Shown here piece by piece: positions 32,535 through 44,918 of a DNA stretch of 64,000 bases. The position numbers and the translations under genes were made by a program. The DNA comes from Emergomyces orientalis. Its lineage: Eukaryota; Ascomycota; Eurotiomycetes; Onygenales; Ajellomycetaceae. Location: the NCBI GenBank assembly GCA_002110485.1, contig MOWL01000054.1:1-64000 (forward strand), given 5' to 3'. The notes below the pieces were generated by a model. It was not told the origin of the DNA, did no database searches, and was given only the letters and a program-made list of their open reading frames with translations. Numbering within the stretch: the first letter of the stretch is position 1; the number at the start of each line of letters is the position of its first letter.

Positions 32535-34577
32535 TTAGGTCCACAAGCTCCAGTGGCCTTTGCCTTGGTAAGTAATGGCTTTCTGGTTGCTCCCAGGTGT
32601 GTTGTCCTGTCCAAAGGCATTGGATCCAGAACCACCGTTATAGATGTTGGCGTGTTGTGGGCCCTCTGCGGCAGGGAAGTATCCAAGTTCACAGGAGGTA
32701 AAGCTTACGCGGGGCTGTTCCGCATAGAAGGTGTCGTATTCAGAACGCAGGGCATCCAGTAGGGTTAAGACCCTCCCGTCTGGATGGAGAGTCCTCCAGG
32801 GCTCAATGCATTCATATGTCTTGCATGATTTTAGAGTCATCAAAAGGGTATCCAGACGGTTGACGATCTGTTTGTAGGGGCGGCCAGCAATACGGTGGGA
32901 GGGGTACAGGTCCGAGTTCGCCGCTAGATTGTCCATTTGGCCTTCGTCGACCTGCGAAAAAGTTTTAATTAGCCAGGGCTCAACTTCATCTTTTAAATGG
33001 TTGTAACTCCCAGTGACCTTACCGTCATGTCATAGTATTCCTTTTCATTCGTGCACCACACAGAGTAATATAGATTGTAACCCTTGCCAACCAGTCGGAG
33101 GGCCTTGTAGGTATTGTTTGGAAAGCCTCCATCCAAGCCATCGTCGAGGATAGGCTTGCCCCCCTCCCCGAGCTTGCCGGTGAAACCGTAGATGCCTTCA
33201 GGGAAAGCGTTGCCCCAGTATTCAATACCTACATGCTCGTATGGTTTGCCATTCGCTTCATCGACTGTCATGGGAATGGGCAACGCGTCAAAATCGTCAC
33301 GGGGTCGTTTGGCAAGCGACATAATCGTGGGTGCAAGGTTGGTGTGTGCAGTCGCGGCTTCAATAACTTTTCCAGCTGCCATACCGGGTCCGCGAACAAC
33401 CAAAGGGATATGAACATCGGTCTCGTATCCGCACATCTTGCCTGCAAGCATTCGGTGCTGGCTAATGTGGTAGCCATTATCGGTGGTGTAAAAGATGTAG
33501 GTATTATCTAAAATTCCTTTGCGTTCGAGGATTTTGACCACCTGTTCAACCATCTCATCGACCGATTGTAAAGCACGAAGTCGTGCTCTCTGAAACTCAT
33601 CATTATACTCGATAACAGTATCATTGAGCACTGGGAGGGTAGATATCCAGCCCACTCCAAAATTCTGTTGAGAAAAAAAGTTTTTGGCTATCAGTAGATA
33701 ATTCAATGAAGAGTTGAATAGGGGGGTATAGACCACTATTTCGAATACTTGCCTCTTTCGGATTGAAGTTTCGTGTTCTTGGAATTTTGTAGTCCTTAAA
33801 TAGATGGGCATGTCGAGGGTGGTACTTGGGCATATCGCCTTCAAAAGGTTCGAAAGAAATATGGCTATGCGGCGCAATGGGAGCAATGCCCAAGAAGAAA
33901 GGTTCGGAGTGTATAGTGGCTTCATCCAAGAACCCGTACGCTTTCTCACCAACCACATCAGGCGAATACTGACCCTTGTAGCTGACCGGTTCGCCCCCAT
34001 TTCGACTCATCATGCCATTGAAGTATTCGTACGTATAAGGGTCAAGTAAGATATCGGATCCGTTAAAGCCGCCAGCATACGGCGCATTGTAGTTGTTGAC
34101 ATCATGGGCATTCCACAACTTTCCGGTGTAGTAGGTGTTGTAGCCCGCTTGCTGCAACCAAACAGGGAGGTAGTCGTCATTGATACCTTCACGAACGATT
34201 TTCGGGTATCCGCCTGCAATTATTCATTAGACCATGATCCCAAAAAGCCCAGGTAGGGACTCTGCCATACCGTACGGAGGGAAAATATCTGTGACATTCG
34301 TATTGTGTGCATTCTTTCCAGTCCAAAGGTTAACTCGAGATGGGCAGCACAAAGCTACCGTACAGAAATGGTTACTGTACAGCGTGCCCTCATTGATCAA
34401 GTATTTCTGGAGAAAGGGCATATGTGCCAGAGACTCCATATGCCAGTCCTGGTCATCAGTAAGGATGAACACGACATTTGGCCGCTTCGCTTGCACAAAT
34501 GGAGTCAACAAAGACAGAGAAAGGATGGCCTGCACGGCCCGGCGCCCAATACCTCTGTGCCTTGATCCCAGCACCAT
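32535..34577 (-). CDS. Secreted sulfatase (arylsulfatase-like, 4 exons)
   Basis: The exons are 34577-34271, 34213-33753, 33664-33023 and 32951-32535, which give 608 residues. The N-terminus has a hydrophobic signal segment ending FVQA just before KRPNVVFILTDDQD, whose D41, D42 and D44 include metal ligands. The sulfatase signature C77-C78-P79-S80-R81 is followed by LWTGKNAHNTNVT; C77 is the residue that would be converted to formylglycine. Later motifs are YYTGKLWNAHD, FYTTDNGYHISQHRM (metal and substrate region) and PLVVRGPGM. Such enzymes hydrolyse sulfate esters in the secretory path or outside the cell. The second intron is GC-AG: donor GCAAGT, acceptor CAG. The other two are GT-AG. Confidence 0.94.
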
Positions 34578-36109
34578 GATTTCCAGTCAAACGTATGAAT
34601 TAAAGCTGAACAGATAACTTGTCTTCTAGTCAAGTTACACAAGGAAGGAATGATAATTAAATAGATAAACCAAATCCGCAATGAGCTGGGGCGGCTCCCC
34701 CCCCCGGGCCTGACGCTCCCATGACTGAACAGAATTCGGTTGTTCCATCGTTGGCCATTGGTGGCAAGAGAATCGGAGTATCCTTGGAATGGCCAGCGCG
34801 GTAGGTTCAACCTTCGGCAAGTCGGAGCCCTGCAGACTTGAAGCAATCTTCGATTGTGATAGTTATCGGTATCAGGTTGGCTCTCGGACCCAATGTTCGA
34901 AACTTCCTGCAGGGCTTGAATCCTGAGTGGTCAGGATCAAGAGACCTGTGTTTGTCAGCTGTGTCCGGCAACATGGTGGAATCTGACCAAGCAAAAGCGC
35001 TCTTGAGGCCTGATCCAATCAACTTACAGACTAGGCCTGATGGACAATGCAAGACAGTCAATCCTCCGCTGTCCTCCCGGCCAACAGGGTTCCGGCGAAG
35101 TCTAATTCAAGCTAAGAGTCCCCGTGGGTCCTTCACTCAAGAGACTCGGCATGGCACTGTAGTCTCTCGGCTGTCTCGGCAGGGGTACAAGCTGGTAACC
35201 GAACTCTGCATGACAAGTTCCGAAGACAGAAAGAAGATCTTGATTGGCCAGGTACCGACCGTGGGGTCCCCAGACGTTCGGCAGTCTCGGTAGCAAACCC
35301 AATAATCAGAAGAACTTCGAAAACCCTCACTAGTTGAACCACATCAATTTTTCTGGCTGAATTGTCACTTGAACATGGGGAATTTGATGACCCATGGGAA
35401 GACAAAAGTCTAGAGCCAAACGTTGGTGCTATTCAACCGGCCGTTGATCCGCTTCGAAAGTCCTGTGAGATTCCTGCCACGAAGATGACTGCTGTTGTAG
35501 GTCTCTCTCTTGACTCGTTTTTCGAGGCCCTCTCTGCGGGATTCATACACCTTTGGTCGGTTCAGGACTTAGGCGTCAAGGTTACTGTGATGGAGAGGAA
35601 CCGACACATGGGGTTGGGATGCAAGTGGAGAAGCCGTGACAGCACTGGAATGGGCACCTTCAACCTTGGTCGGAGCTTGGGGTATTGCCCCTGACCAAGA
35701 TGTTGCGATGTATGGGATTTATCATCGCACCGTCTGGACCCCTTATCGAGAATTATTCGGTCGCTGATGACAAAGAAAATGTATCAATCAAGCTTTTCCG
35801 TTTCTTGTTCAGGCCAAACATGTTAATTTTACAAATCCCCATCTGTCTGTGGGATTAAGATTTGGCTTGCCGATGTCGTACCGGAAGCCCCTGCCTCGCT
35901 CTATCATTCAGTCTAATTAGTTCTGTCAATTCACGGTTAGTGTCCTTTTCTTCTCCTATAAATATATCATCAGAAGGCTTTTTTATATGAAAGTGGTTTC
36001 TATTTTGCCTGAGAGTCCAGAGGGTCGTCACCATAGATCTTCGGGCAAGAAACTCGTTTTTATTTCCCCCTTTATGTTGCATCTGAAAAACCTTTAGAGG
36101 GTGTGCAAA
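34578..36109. other. Intergenic region between divergent sulfatase and DHA2 genes
   Basis: Promoters of both flanking genes should lie here. Open frames near 34838-35293 and 35362-35694 (plus) show no reliable similarity. A C9-G3 run sits near 34700. Confidence 0.5.
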
Positions 36110-38503
36110 ATGGTTCAGGAGACGGTGGCAGAAGCTCCCCGAGTTGACGAATCAGCTCCTCTACTCGGGGGTGCTAAGAGACTGTGGACGACAACCTACA
36201 CTGTGAGAATCCTACCACTTGCGTTAAGTTACCTTTTGGGTGCGGAATTCACAAACTGACAACTAGACCCAGCGCCTTCATGGAGAGCCGCAGATCACAG
36301 ACGAAGAATCTCTATCGGAACATGATGATTCCCCCAAGCAGCAGTCTGTTATGGGGATTTTATCTGTCCTCCTCATTGGTGAGACACTGGAATTCAGCGC
36401 ATATATTGGCTTTGCAGCTGACAGTGATAACAGGGGTCTTCGTATCCCAGGCGGATACATCTCTGGTTCTTGCCACAAATGGGGAAATTGCATCGAACTT
36501 TGATAGTCTTGACAAGGCCAGTTGGTTGATGACCAGCTTCATTCTGGCGATGTGTGTCTGTCAGCCAATGGTATGTACATATCATTATCTCTAACCTGGT
36601 TTCTCTTACCTTGGTTTCTAGTGTTTATCGCATTGCGGGCCATGAATAGATACTGACCTGGTGTCTCTACAACAGTATGGACAATTGAGTAATATTTTCG
36701 GCCGCAAAAATATTCTACTTCTTGCTTATGCTGTGTTTGGCATCGGGACAGTCATGAGGTACGTTACTTTCCCTTTTGCGTGAATTAATCGACAAGCAGC
36801 TAACCTACCATTCTTGCATTGTTTTTTGAAGCGGTCTGGGCCAGAGTATGACGCAAGTTATTGCGGGCCGCGCGATCCAAGGTGCGGGTGCTGCTGGGAT
36901 GGTTTCCCTGGTCTCAATTCTGATAACTGGTGAATGGAAATCGCTGTATAACATGTTCCACCCTGCGACCCCTTGCTAATGGTAATTTCTTGGCAGACCT
37001 AGTACCTATGCGCGACGTCGCGGCGTATCGAAGCTATGTCAACATCGCACAAACTGTTGGGCGCAGCAGCGGGGGCGCTATTGGCGGTTATATCGCGCAG
37101 TTGTGGGGCTGGCGCGGGTATGCATTTGCTCTGCGTCATAAAAACCGCCCCCTCATTCGACATCGGGAACTGATAAACTATTTTTAGGGCTCTCTTAGTC
37201 CAATGCCCACTAACAGTGATTGCAATTGTGATGGTGGCTTGGAAACTTCACATACCTTCAACGCAACTGAGCGGTGACCAGTCCAATTGGGCCAAGGTTA
37301 AACGGATCGACTTTCCTGGAATGATATCCTTGGGAACTGCGGTATTTCTGTTTTTGCTAATTCTAGAAATTGGTGGCGATATTGGATGGGGGAACCCGCT
37401 ACTAATCGGCCTGGTGATTACTACAATGTGCAGTGGAGTAGCCTTTGGAATAACTGAAAAATACTGGGCCGCAGAACCTATCTTTCCTCTGCGACTGCTC
37501 ACTCACCCGGATGTCGTCACGGAATATGTAATCCTCTTTATCCAAACTGCCACCCAAACAACGGTAGGTTTGTTCCCTATATTTCTGTTGAAGAATAGAA
37601 GCTAATGAGAGTCGGTTATAGATTATGTTTATTATTCCGACTTACTTCCAAGTCACTCAAAATGTTTCTGCAGCCAAAGCGGGAGCATTCTTAGTTCCCT
37701 CTATTGCAGGAAACACTGTTGGAGGCCTTGCCACAGGCGCTTGGATCAAAAAGTACATACACTTTTTATTTTCTGCCCCTCGCTCGTCTGTCCGAGAGAA
37801 GCACCAATTGCTGATACCACAGGAACAGACGTGCAAAATACAAACTACCCATGGTTATTTCCAGTGTGGTCTCAATCGTAGGCTTTGCGTCCCTCCTGCT
37901 ACTTTGGAATGGATCAGACAACCTCTGGCAGACGCTCCTTGTCTTTCCCTCTGGTCTAGCAACGGGTATTGCTCATTCGGCTGCCTTCGTTGCTCTCACT
38001 GCGAGCGTAGAAGAGAGCGAAGTTTCCATTGCCTGCTCAGGGCTTTATCAAAGCGCAAATATTGGCTCAGTTATTGGACTCAGCGCTTCCACCGCCCTCT
38101 ACCAGGGAAAATTGCAATCGGGCATGTACGAGGCTCTGAAAAATATCGAAGGTGGTAAGGAGGTCGGTGACACCCACTTTCCATGCTGCAGAGACTTTGC
38201 TTTTTTCGCAGAGCGGCCTTGACTGACCATATATAATTAGATTGCAAAGAAAGCGTTATCGAATATAAAGTTCGTTCAAGGTCTTCAAGGTCACATCCGT
38301 GATCTAGTAGTTGAGGTGTATATTTCAAGCTTCCATCGAGCCATTTGTAAGTGCCATCGTCTTCGTGTTCCGCGCTTGGCAACCACGGAAAGTTTATTGG
38401 TGGGTCCGTGACTAATGCTTGATTAATAGGGTTTTCTTTAATAATAGCGGGAATTGCTCTGGCGGTTGGGCTCACCATCCGGGAACATGCGCTTCGTGGA
38501 TGA
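36110..38503 (+). CDS. MFS transporter, DHA2 (14-TM drug:H+ antiporter) type
   Basis: Eleven exons whose phases all match: 36110-36202, 36267-36378, 36434-36570, 36676-36758, 36832-36929, 36997-37117, 37188-37563, 37622-37752, 37823-38162, 38241-38346 and 38430-38503. They give 556 residues. TM1 has VLLIGVFVSQADTSLVLATN, and the loop-2 motif is YGQLSNIFGRKN. The motif C-like region is VAAYRSYVNIAQTVGRSSGG. The second half has MFIIPTYFQVTQNVSAAKAG and a last segment FSLIIAGIALAVGLTI. Family members sit in the vacuolar or plasma membrane and move amino acids or drugs against protons. I cannot assign a substrate. The sequence shows no damage. Confidence 0.93.
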
Positions 38504-39277
38504 AAATTCCTCCCCAACCCCAGGCCTGACATTTCGTCCATGCTAGATCAATTTTACTGGAACACGGTTCTCGACTCGCAATGGGTCTTTGTGACAATAA
38601 ATTAAGCTCTATGCAGATAGAACGTACTCACTAAAATAATGCCCACGAGGAAGAGGAGTAGGAGAGAGTAGGTAGCTGTGGACAAAGATATTGTCCCAAG
38701 ATGAAAATTGTTTGATTAATTCAAATCAAACCCCTAGTCTTCGTCCACTGTGCAAAATCCACCACGTTCAACTAAACACTCTATTATTCTACGAAATTTA
38801 ATAAACCTGCCATTCTATTATATTGAATTTCTGGTTTCTCAGTCTGATTCCTAGCCTTCAGAGCAGCAGCCTCGTTAGTTATAGTTATCTAAAGTTACAC
38901 TTTTTTATTAACATATTTCATGGTGAACTCGCCCACCCGGCGACCTCGCCCAATTGGTACCACCAACACCAATTTAAGTGTGAGAGAGACTACATAGAAG
39001 ACAAACAAGACAAGTACAACAAAACATTTCTCGTACTAAATTGGTAGAGTGGTAAAAGCGGGCGAGCTCGCCGTGAGATACGTTAGTTATTGATAGCTTA
39101 GCAGATATTCCTCTGCTAATTTGAGAGCTAGTGTAATTGTCTCAATGTGATGTATCTGTTGACCTGTCTGTCTTATATATCTGACTCCCTCGTGAATTAC
39201 ATATACAACAGTAATTATAAATAAATAATATTAACTTTAGAGTTTAGCACCACATTCTTCTAATGAAAAGTAAAATG
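38504..39277. other. Intergenic region between convergent genes
   Basis: AT-rich, without a gene. It contains the inverted repeat at 38938-39073. Confidence 0.55.
38938..39073. mobile_element. Inverted-repeat element, possible MITE
   Basis: Imperfect terminal inverted repeats of about 38 bp (38938-38976 and 39037-39073) share CGGCGA(G/C)CTCGCCC and ACCAATTTA. They enclose about 60 bp. No clear target duplication was found, so the class is open. Confidence 0.45.
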
Positions 39278-40145
39278 CTAAAGGGCATCAGTCTCTTTAT
39301 TTATATAATCCTCCTTACAAAGTACGCGAGACCCAATCTCTTCCAAATCCACGGCCCATAAGGGATCTTTTGTGATGCCGTTCAGGCATTGATCAATCAT
39401 AGCCGCGGCGAGCTCTGACACATGAACCCAAGGTTTGGGCCCGAATTGCTTAAAAAGGGTCGTCGCCGCGTCATTCTTCGGGTGGTTGGGGCCTTCGATG
39501 CCTGCAGGTTTCGCGACAGTAGCCTGTACGGCTGGGTCATGTTGCTTGGCAAATGCCAGGATTGTATTCTCGACGCGGCCCTGTGGTTGCGCGTTAATTG
39601 AGTTGACAAAGGAAGAAGATATTAAGGCTAACCCACTCGCATGAGGCGGTAGTCGGCCAGAAACCAGAGAGATTTACTCTGGTCACGCTCGACTGTGACG
39701 CCAGAGGTGTAAACAAAACGGAAGGGATTGCTGGCGAGGGCGGCAATGTTGTGAAGACCATTTGGTGGTGTAGTCAGAGCAGATTTTGGTGACGTCTGCG
39801 AAGTCCATATCTTTGGACTTGGATGGCGTAACCGCCAAGGTCCTACAAAGACGTATGAGACTCGGGGTGTTGATTCAGGAGTGTACCTATGAATGGGTTT
39901 ACAAACCATATGCACGCGTCGGCGCCCTTGAGATGCTCCTTCACAGACTCAGGGTACGGCTCTGTCCAGTCGGTGAGAATAACAGACTGCAGCTTGGATT
40001 TGTCCTCGTCGGACCCAGCGTTCTCAGGCGCCTGAACAGGTCTGCGAGCAAGCGCCACGACAGAGATAATAGCCTTATTGCGGAGAGCCAGACGTATGAC
40101 CTCTGTGCCAACGAATCCGGTGGCACCTGTCACTATTAATTTCAT
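39278..40145 (-). pseudogene. NmrA/SDR-like NAD(P)-binding protein with a frameshift
   Basis: The exons are 40145-39907, 39842-39637 and 39580-39278, with GT-AG introns of 64 and 56 nt. The N-terminus MKLIVTGATGFVGTEVIRLAL is a Rossmann dinucleotide-binding motif (GATGFVG). Later pieces include KDMDFADVTKICSDYT, NPFRFVYTSGVTVERD and AVQATVAKPAGIEGP, typical of small atypical reductases. Exon 2 changes frame by one extra base between about 39758 and 39770 (after SDYTT, resuming NGLHNIAAL). Corrected, the product would be about 248 residues. Either the gene is freshly broken or this is a base-calling error. It is convergent with the DHA2 gene. Confidence 0.75.
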
Positions 40146-40727
40146 CTTCGAATTTGGGCCTTGGACGCTTTCAGGGTTAACTATTTAGCACAAATGGTGA
40201 AATTAACGAATTTGAATGGGCTATTTGCTCTTCTGTTGCTCGCCTTCACTATTATCTAACTAGGTGGCAAAGCGGGCAAGTGTCGAAATATATAATTCAC
40301 TCATCGGTCCCTACATAACAGTTACTTGACGTGGATGAAAGTTTCCGCGGACACTCTGATTGTTTCCGATCTACCAGCTTTCTCGCTCCCACAATACATG
40401 CTTTATACCTATTTAGTCCATAGCTATACGAGGAACAGGCCCAGAAAGGGTTGTCTCTCTGGTGCCTGATTATGGTGAGAACATTACTGAATGAACACTG
40501 CCCTATAACCCTAACCAGCCTCTTGAACCGTTAATTAAATCTTGCCCTGTCAATAAGATTGCAACAGCTCACTGACTAACTTATTTACAAGACAAAAGAC
40601 CTTCACGGTCAGTGAATTAAGTTACTCTGTCCCTTATTGTGCATTCTGACATGATAATAACTCAGCAGTTGACAAAATTCCTTTTCAGTTTCATTACTGC
40701 CAGTTTCACATTGTGTTTAACATCTTT
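40146..40727. other. Intergenic region
   Basis: No gene was seen. It holds the upstream region of the reductase-like gene and the 3' side of the CFEM-like gene. Confidence 0.5.
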
Positions 40728-41426
40728 TTAACACAATATTTCAAATGCAGCAACTATAAACACAGCAGCTTTCAACATAAACCTCACTTGTGATGCGCTG
40801 TTTGGGGTAGAAGTTGGCACTGGCCTGCCTGAACTAGTTTGACTTTCTGTAGATACAGTCCGCGAGGCGACTATAGAAGACGCCGCTAAGGAACCCGAAT
40901 CTTGAGTAGCGGTAGAAGTGGCACTTGCTAATGTAGTGATCAGTTTGATACCACAGACCCCTTCTACATCAAATGTAAACGGCAAGTTTCTGCCTTCGCA
41001 ACCCAAGGAGAACCGCTGGATGGAATTTAGACAATTGTGAAGATAGTTCTATTAGCTGCAAGTTCACCTGTTTGACAATGTAGGGAGAGGAAAATTTACC
41101 AGGCAAGACTGAACTGGCGCATTTCTCGCCCATGCAGCAAAAGTATCTCTCGCCGTACTTTTGCTGCGTACAATGGCATGCTGGATCATTTGTGCAGGAT
41201 CCAGGCGGAAAGCTGCCAAAGAAGCAGTCGTTCTGACCAGAAAAGAAAAGTCAGCTACTTAGCACTTAATTACAACATACTTACTTCAGCATTTAGACCG
41301 GCGAATGCAAACACGGAAGAAACTCACACCGCACCGCGCATTACGATTTTGCTCATCGAGATCGACTGGTTGCTTTGCGGCGGCTAGGGCGGCACTCAGA
41401 AAGCCAAAGAGAACTAACAAAGCAGA
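40728..41426 (-). pseudogene. CFEM-like putative GPI-anchored protein, start codon displaced by Copia
   Basis: A frame-consistent model has exons 41426-41328, 41232-41068 and 41015-40728. The N-terminus is a signal peptide (ALLVLFGFLSAALAAA). Then comes a cysteine pattern CGNDC...C-x2-D-x2-C-x-C...CC-x4-C, close to CFEM domains. A Ser/Thr-rich stretch follows, ending in a hydrophobic tail (FMLKAAVFIVAAFEIL) that suits a GPI signal. A role at the cell surface or wall is inferred. The first codon TCT lies exactly at the edge of the Copia LTR; the codon before it is ATA, the last bases of the LTR. No ATG is present in frame, so the native start is lost or lies beyond the insertion. An alternative exon 3 start at 41048 would change frame. 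Confidence 0.7.
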
Positions 41427-41856
41427 TATGAGACGGAGGATAAAACAGAGAGTGGAGCTAGCATAATATGCACATATATAGGGAGGAATTAATATTGAGA
41501 TTATATTGTATTGTGATCTGTGTGCTCTGAGCTCTGAACTCACTCAATATCTATGGGTTTTCCATGACTATTTATACCTGTGAATTCATCTTAGGCTGCT
41601 CAACAACTATTCATCAATAATATGAGTGTTTTACATGCTATATTGATTGTATTGTGATATTCTCAGCTGAATACCTCTGACTTCAGTGAAGTTGTAGAAA
41701 AATCAATATAATGACAAATATATTAAAGATCAGCAAAGATGAGAGTGTATTTGATGGAGATTCCATCGGAGTTCGCTGTGTGACAATTAGTGTGGCAATT
41801 GAACACGTGTGTATGTCTTAGCCAACAAATGTGTGGCAATAATCTCATGTTTCACA
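41427..41856 (-). repeat. Copia 3' LTR
   Basis: A 430-bp LTR matching 29719-30147 and the start of the remnant at 54395. Most differences from the solo copy are transitions at CpG and CpC. Its telomere-side edge touches the first codon of the CFEM-like gene. Confidence 0.92.
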
Positions 41857-41954
41857 TACCCCCTCACCGAATATGCCCGCAGCAGTAGCAGTAGTAGTAA
41901 TATGAAATATATATATAGGAAAAGGCGTGTTTTAATGAGTGTGTAGGCGTTGTT

Positions 41955-43991
41955 TTATTCAATTTGAGCGCCTATATTGGTTAATCTGAGCATTTGTATG
42001 AATTCAGCGTGGTTTTGGCCTCCGAGTGCCTTGGTCATTCCATCAGCGATCATGGCCTTTGTGTCAACCCATTGAATAGCTAGGTGTCCGGTGGCTATTT
42101 GTTCATGGAGCCAGTGATTATGCACATCAATATGGCATAGTTTAGTGGTTAGCATTGATGCGGCGGCTGTTAGGAGTCAAATGGTTTGGCAATTGTCATT
42201 ATGAATAACTAGATGGCACTGAGTATCCAGTTCAAGTTGATTAAACACTCAATCCCACCATATGGCCTCCTTCGCTGCATAAGATAGGGCAAGAAGCTCA
42301 GATTCAGTGAAAGAAGTGATTACAGTCTTTTACTTAGATGACTTTCAATCTATTAATTCTTCAAAGAGTGAGAACATCATTTCTTGTGTGCTTCAGCAGA
42401 TGTTCAGATTGTCTGTATAGACTGCATTGGCATGTATGATGAAATCTGGGGTAGTAGAGCCAGGTTTTGGGGCACTATACTCAATCACTAGATGCCTGGT
42501 TTGATTAGCAAAAGCAATCACCTGATCTGCCATATCTGAATGTTTTGGGCCTGGATTCGTCATGAACCCAGCGAGGGCGCTTGCCGCGAATGCGAGATCT
42601 GGCCTCATTCCAACAGCAGAGTAGATTAGTGATTCAATGCAGCATTGATATGCATGGATTTCCTGCGGGGAAGCTTCACCATTGTATGAGAATTGATGTG
42701 TAGAGAATTCATTCTTTGATAAAGACATTTAATATCATGTTCAATGCTCTAGATTGAATTTTGCAGCTATTTTAGTCATATAGCTGTTCTGACATAACCA
42801 GAGCTTTTTCTCATTGCAGTTCTGTAAGATGTAAATTTCTAGAAACCAGTTCAAATCTCTCATATCCCTTAGGTTGTATGTTGTGGTTAGTGATTGCTTA
42901 AATCAGTTAAATGCCTTGTGGTGATCTCTATGGTATAGAATCACTATATTATTTATATAGAAGAATAACATGAGGTTCTCACTAGTATAGAGACATGGCT
43001 CTTCACTAATGAGATGTAGTTCAAGCTTTTTAAGTTGAGATCTGAGTTCATTATTTCATAACAGAGAGAATTCAGGCAGTCTGTATAGAGCTCTTTTTAA
43101 TAGAAGATAGCAACTGGGGCAGTCATATCCCTGAGCTGACATAATATAGATTCATTTATTAATTCGTGCGTTTAGAAAGGTGTTAATGGCATCAAATTGA
43201 TGAGCTTCGAAATCGAAGGCTGCTGTTATGATCATTAAAATGTGAAAGATTTTCATTGCTAAAGTGCAGAAGTAGGTCTCTGTTGCTTCATTACTGGCGA
43301 GATTCTCTTGTACAACAAGCCATATCTTGAATTTAGCTAGATAGCTGTCTGTGTCAAATTTGTAGGTGTATACTCACATCAATGGCAGAGCGCGAACTTC
43401 TGGTTCAGAAGATATTTCCATCTCTTGCCAGCATTGGCACTGTTCTAGAGCCTTATATTTGATGTCAGCGGCCGCACGCCATTCTCTGGCAAAAGGGTGT
43501 TTTGTAGCCGCGGCCCAGCCGCGTGGCGGCGGGGGCAGCGTATCCCTATGGATTTTCGGCAGGTTAGGGGGGTTCAATGGCGTGGGCTCGGCCCGTGTGC
43601 CACCCATGAACACTGTATGAAATGCAGTATATATTGAAGATTTCATGCTTATTGTATAAATTGAAGATTATTCTGTATTGAGTTTTCTCACTCACTTTTC
43701 TTACACTATATTAGAAGAAGAGACATTGCTTATTATCTCTCTACTAGAAGCTCTAATTGTTGTGTCATGTAATGACTTCATTAACTGATTAGATGGTTCA
43801 TCTATGGCAGGTATTCCGCTCGTTGGGGGGCTCATGGATGGAGGTTCCATGGCTTGTGGTGCGTGTGCGGGCTCGCCTTCCAGAAAGCCGCCCGGCGTGT
43901 AGTGTGGTAGATGTGAATCAGCATGCTGTGGCATGCTAGCCTCGGTATGCGGTGGAGGTGTTGGTTCGGGCGTGAGAGGTCCATTATGCAT
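41955..43991 (-). pseudogene. Copia RT-RNase H coding remains
   Basis: The RT start is near 43450-43540 (LPPPPRGWAAATKHPFAREW). The catalytic box near 42942-42960 reads YINNIVIL where YVDDIVIL is expected. A later block has GMRPDLAFAASALAGFM (about 42560-42620). RNase H remains include SELLALSYAAKEA and, at the end, WVDTKAMIADGMTKAL (about 42020-42070). Several TGA and TAA stops lie in frame. The proline-rich 43701-43991 segment is the linker after integrase. Confidence 0.85.
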
Positions 43992-44918
43992 TGATTTTAA
44001 AGTGACTTATTTTATCATGAAGATTTCATGTTCATCAAGATTCACTGTTCTCAGCATCAGTCTGATTAATAATAATTGAACATTCTTCTTCTCTTCATTT
44101 ATATCTTTGATTGATCTGAGTGATATAGAAATGATTCTGAAAATCAGTAGTTCAAGTATATTTTTCTCAGACAAGTTCTGAGAATTGAAGAATGTATCTT
44201 CATCAAAAAGAATATCTCAAGATTCTGTAATCTTCTGAGATTGTGAAAGCCAGATTCAGAAAATGTTAATGAAAGTATATTTAATTAGAAATTCAATTTT
44301 TACTCTGACAGTTAGCTTCATTGTTCTAGAGATCTTTTTATTCAATATGTATGTCTTGCATCTGTATGCTCACAGATAAGCTAGTTTCATGTCTTTGTTG
44401 ATGTCTGTATCCTTCTTCATGTATTTATAGAGAACTTGATTCGGTGATTTCCATTCTAATACTCTAGTGAGCATTCTATTTAGTAAGTAGACAGCAGTCT
44501 CTGTTGTTTCAGATTATAGATTATGTGGGAATCTTGTGGATATGTGTAGTGCCTGAGTGGTTCTTGTAATCATACCCTCTGAGCATTCTGCAGCTCCATT
44601 CTGCTCGGGTGTATAGAGTGCTGAACACTCTAGAAGAATGTCTTTCTTTTTTATTCACTGCATGAACAGTGAGAATAATGCCTTTTCATCATCAATATGA
44701 ATTCTTAGAATGTTGAGATTTAGTTGCTTTTTGATTATTAATACTGTGCTGTGTATGAAATTGAATACATTGAATTTCTGTTTCTTCTTGAAGAAAGGGG
44801 ATGCTGCAAGATTTATGTGAAAACCAGAAATATATATCACATTTAGTAAAAGTATTTGTCTTACTCTTCTTGATGATTGTACAGCTAATCACACCTGCTC
44901 TGTGCCTTGAATGACTAT
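43992..44918 (-). pseudogene. Copia integrase remains
   Basis: Short frames such as KKQLNLNILRIHIDDEKALFS (44655-44760) fit the Copia integrase core, where R-x-D is followed by E. The region is very AT-rich and broken by stops. It is cut by the gypsy element at 44919. Confidence 0.55.

Noticed and set aside
35362..35694. Possible FAD-binding monooxygenase remnant (LGVKVTVMERN)
   Set aside because: Only one short segment looks like the dinucleotide-binding fold, the GxGxxG glycines are absent, and no further blocks follow.
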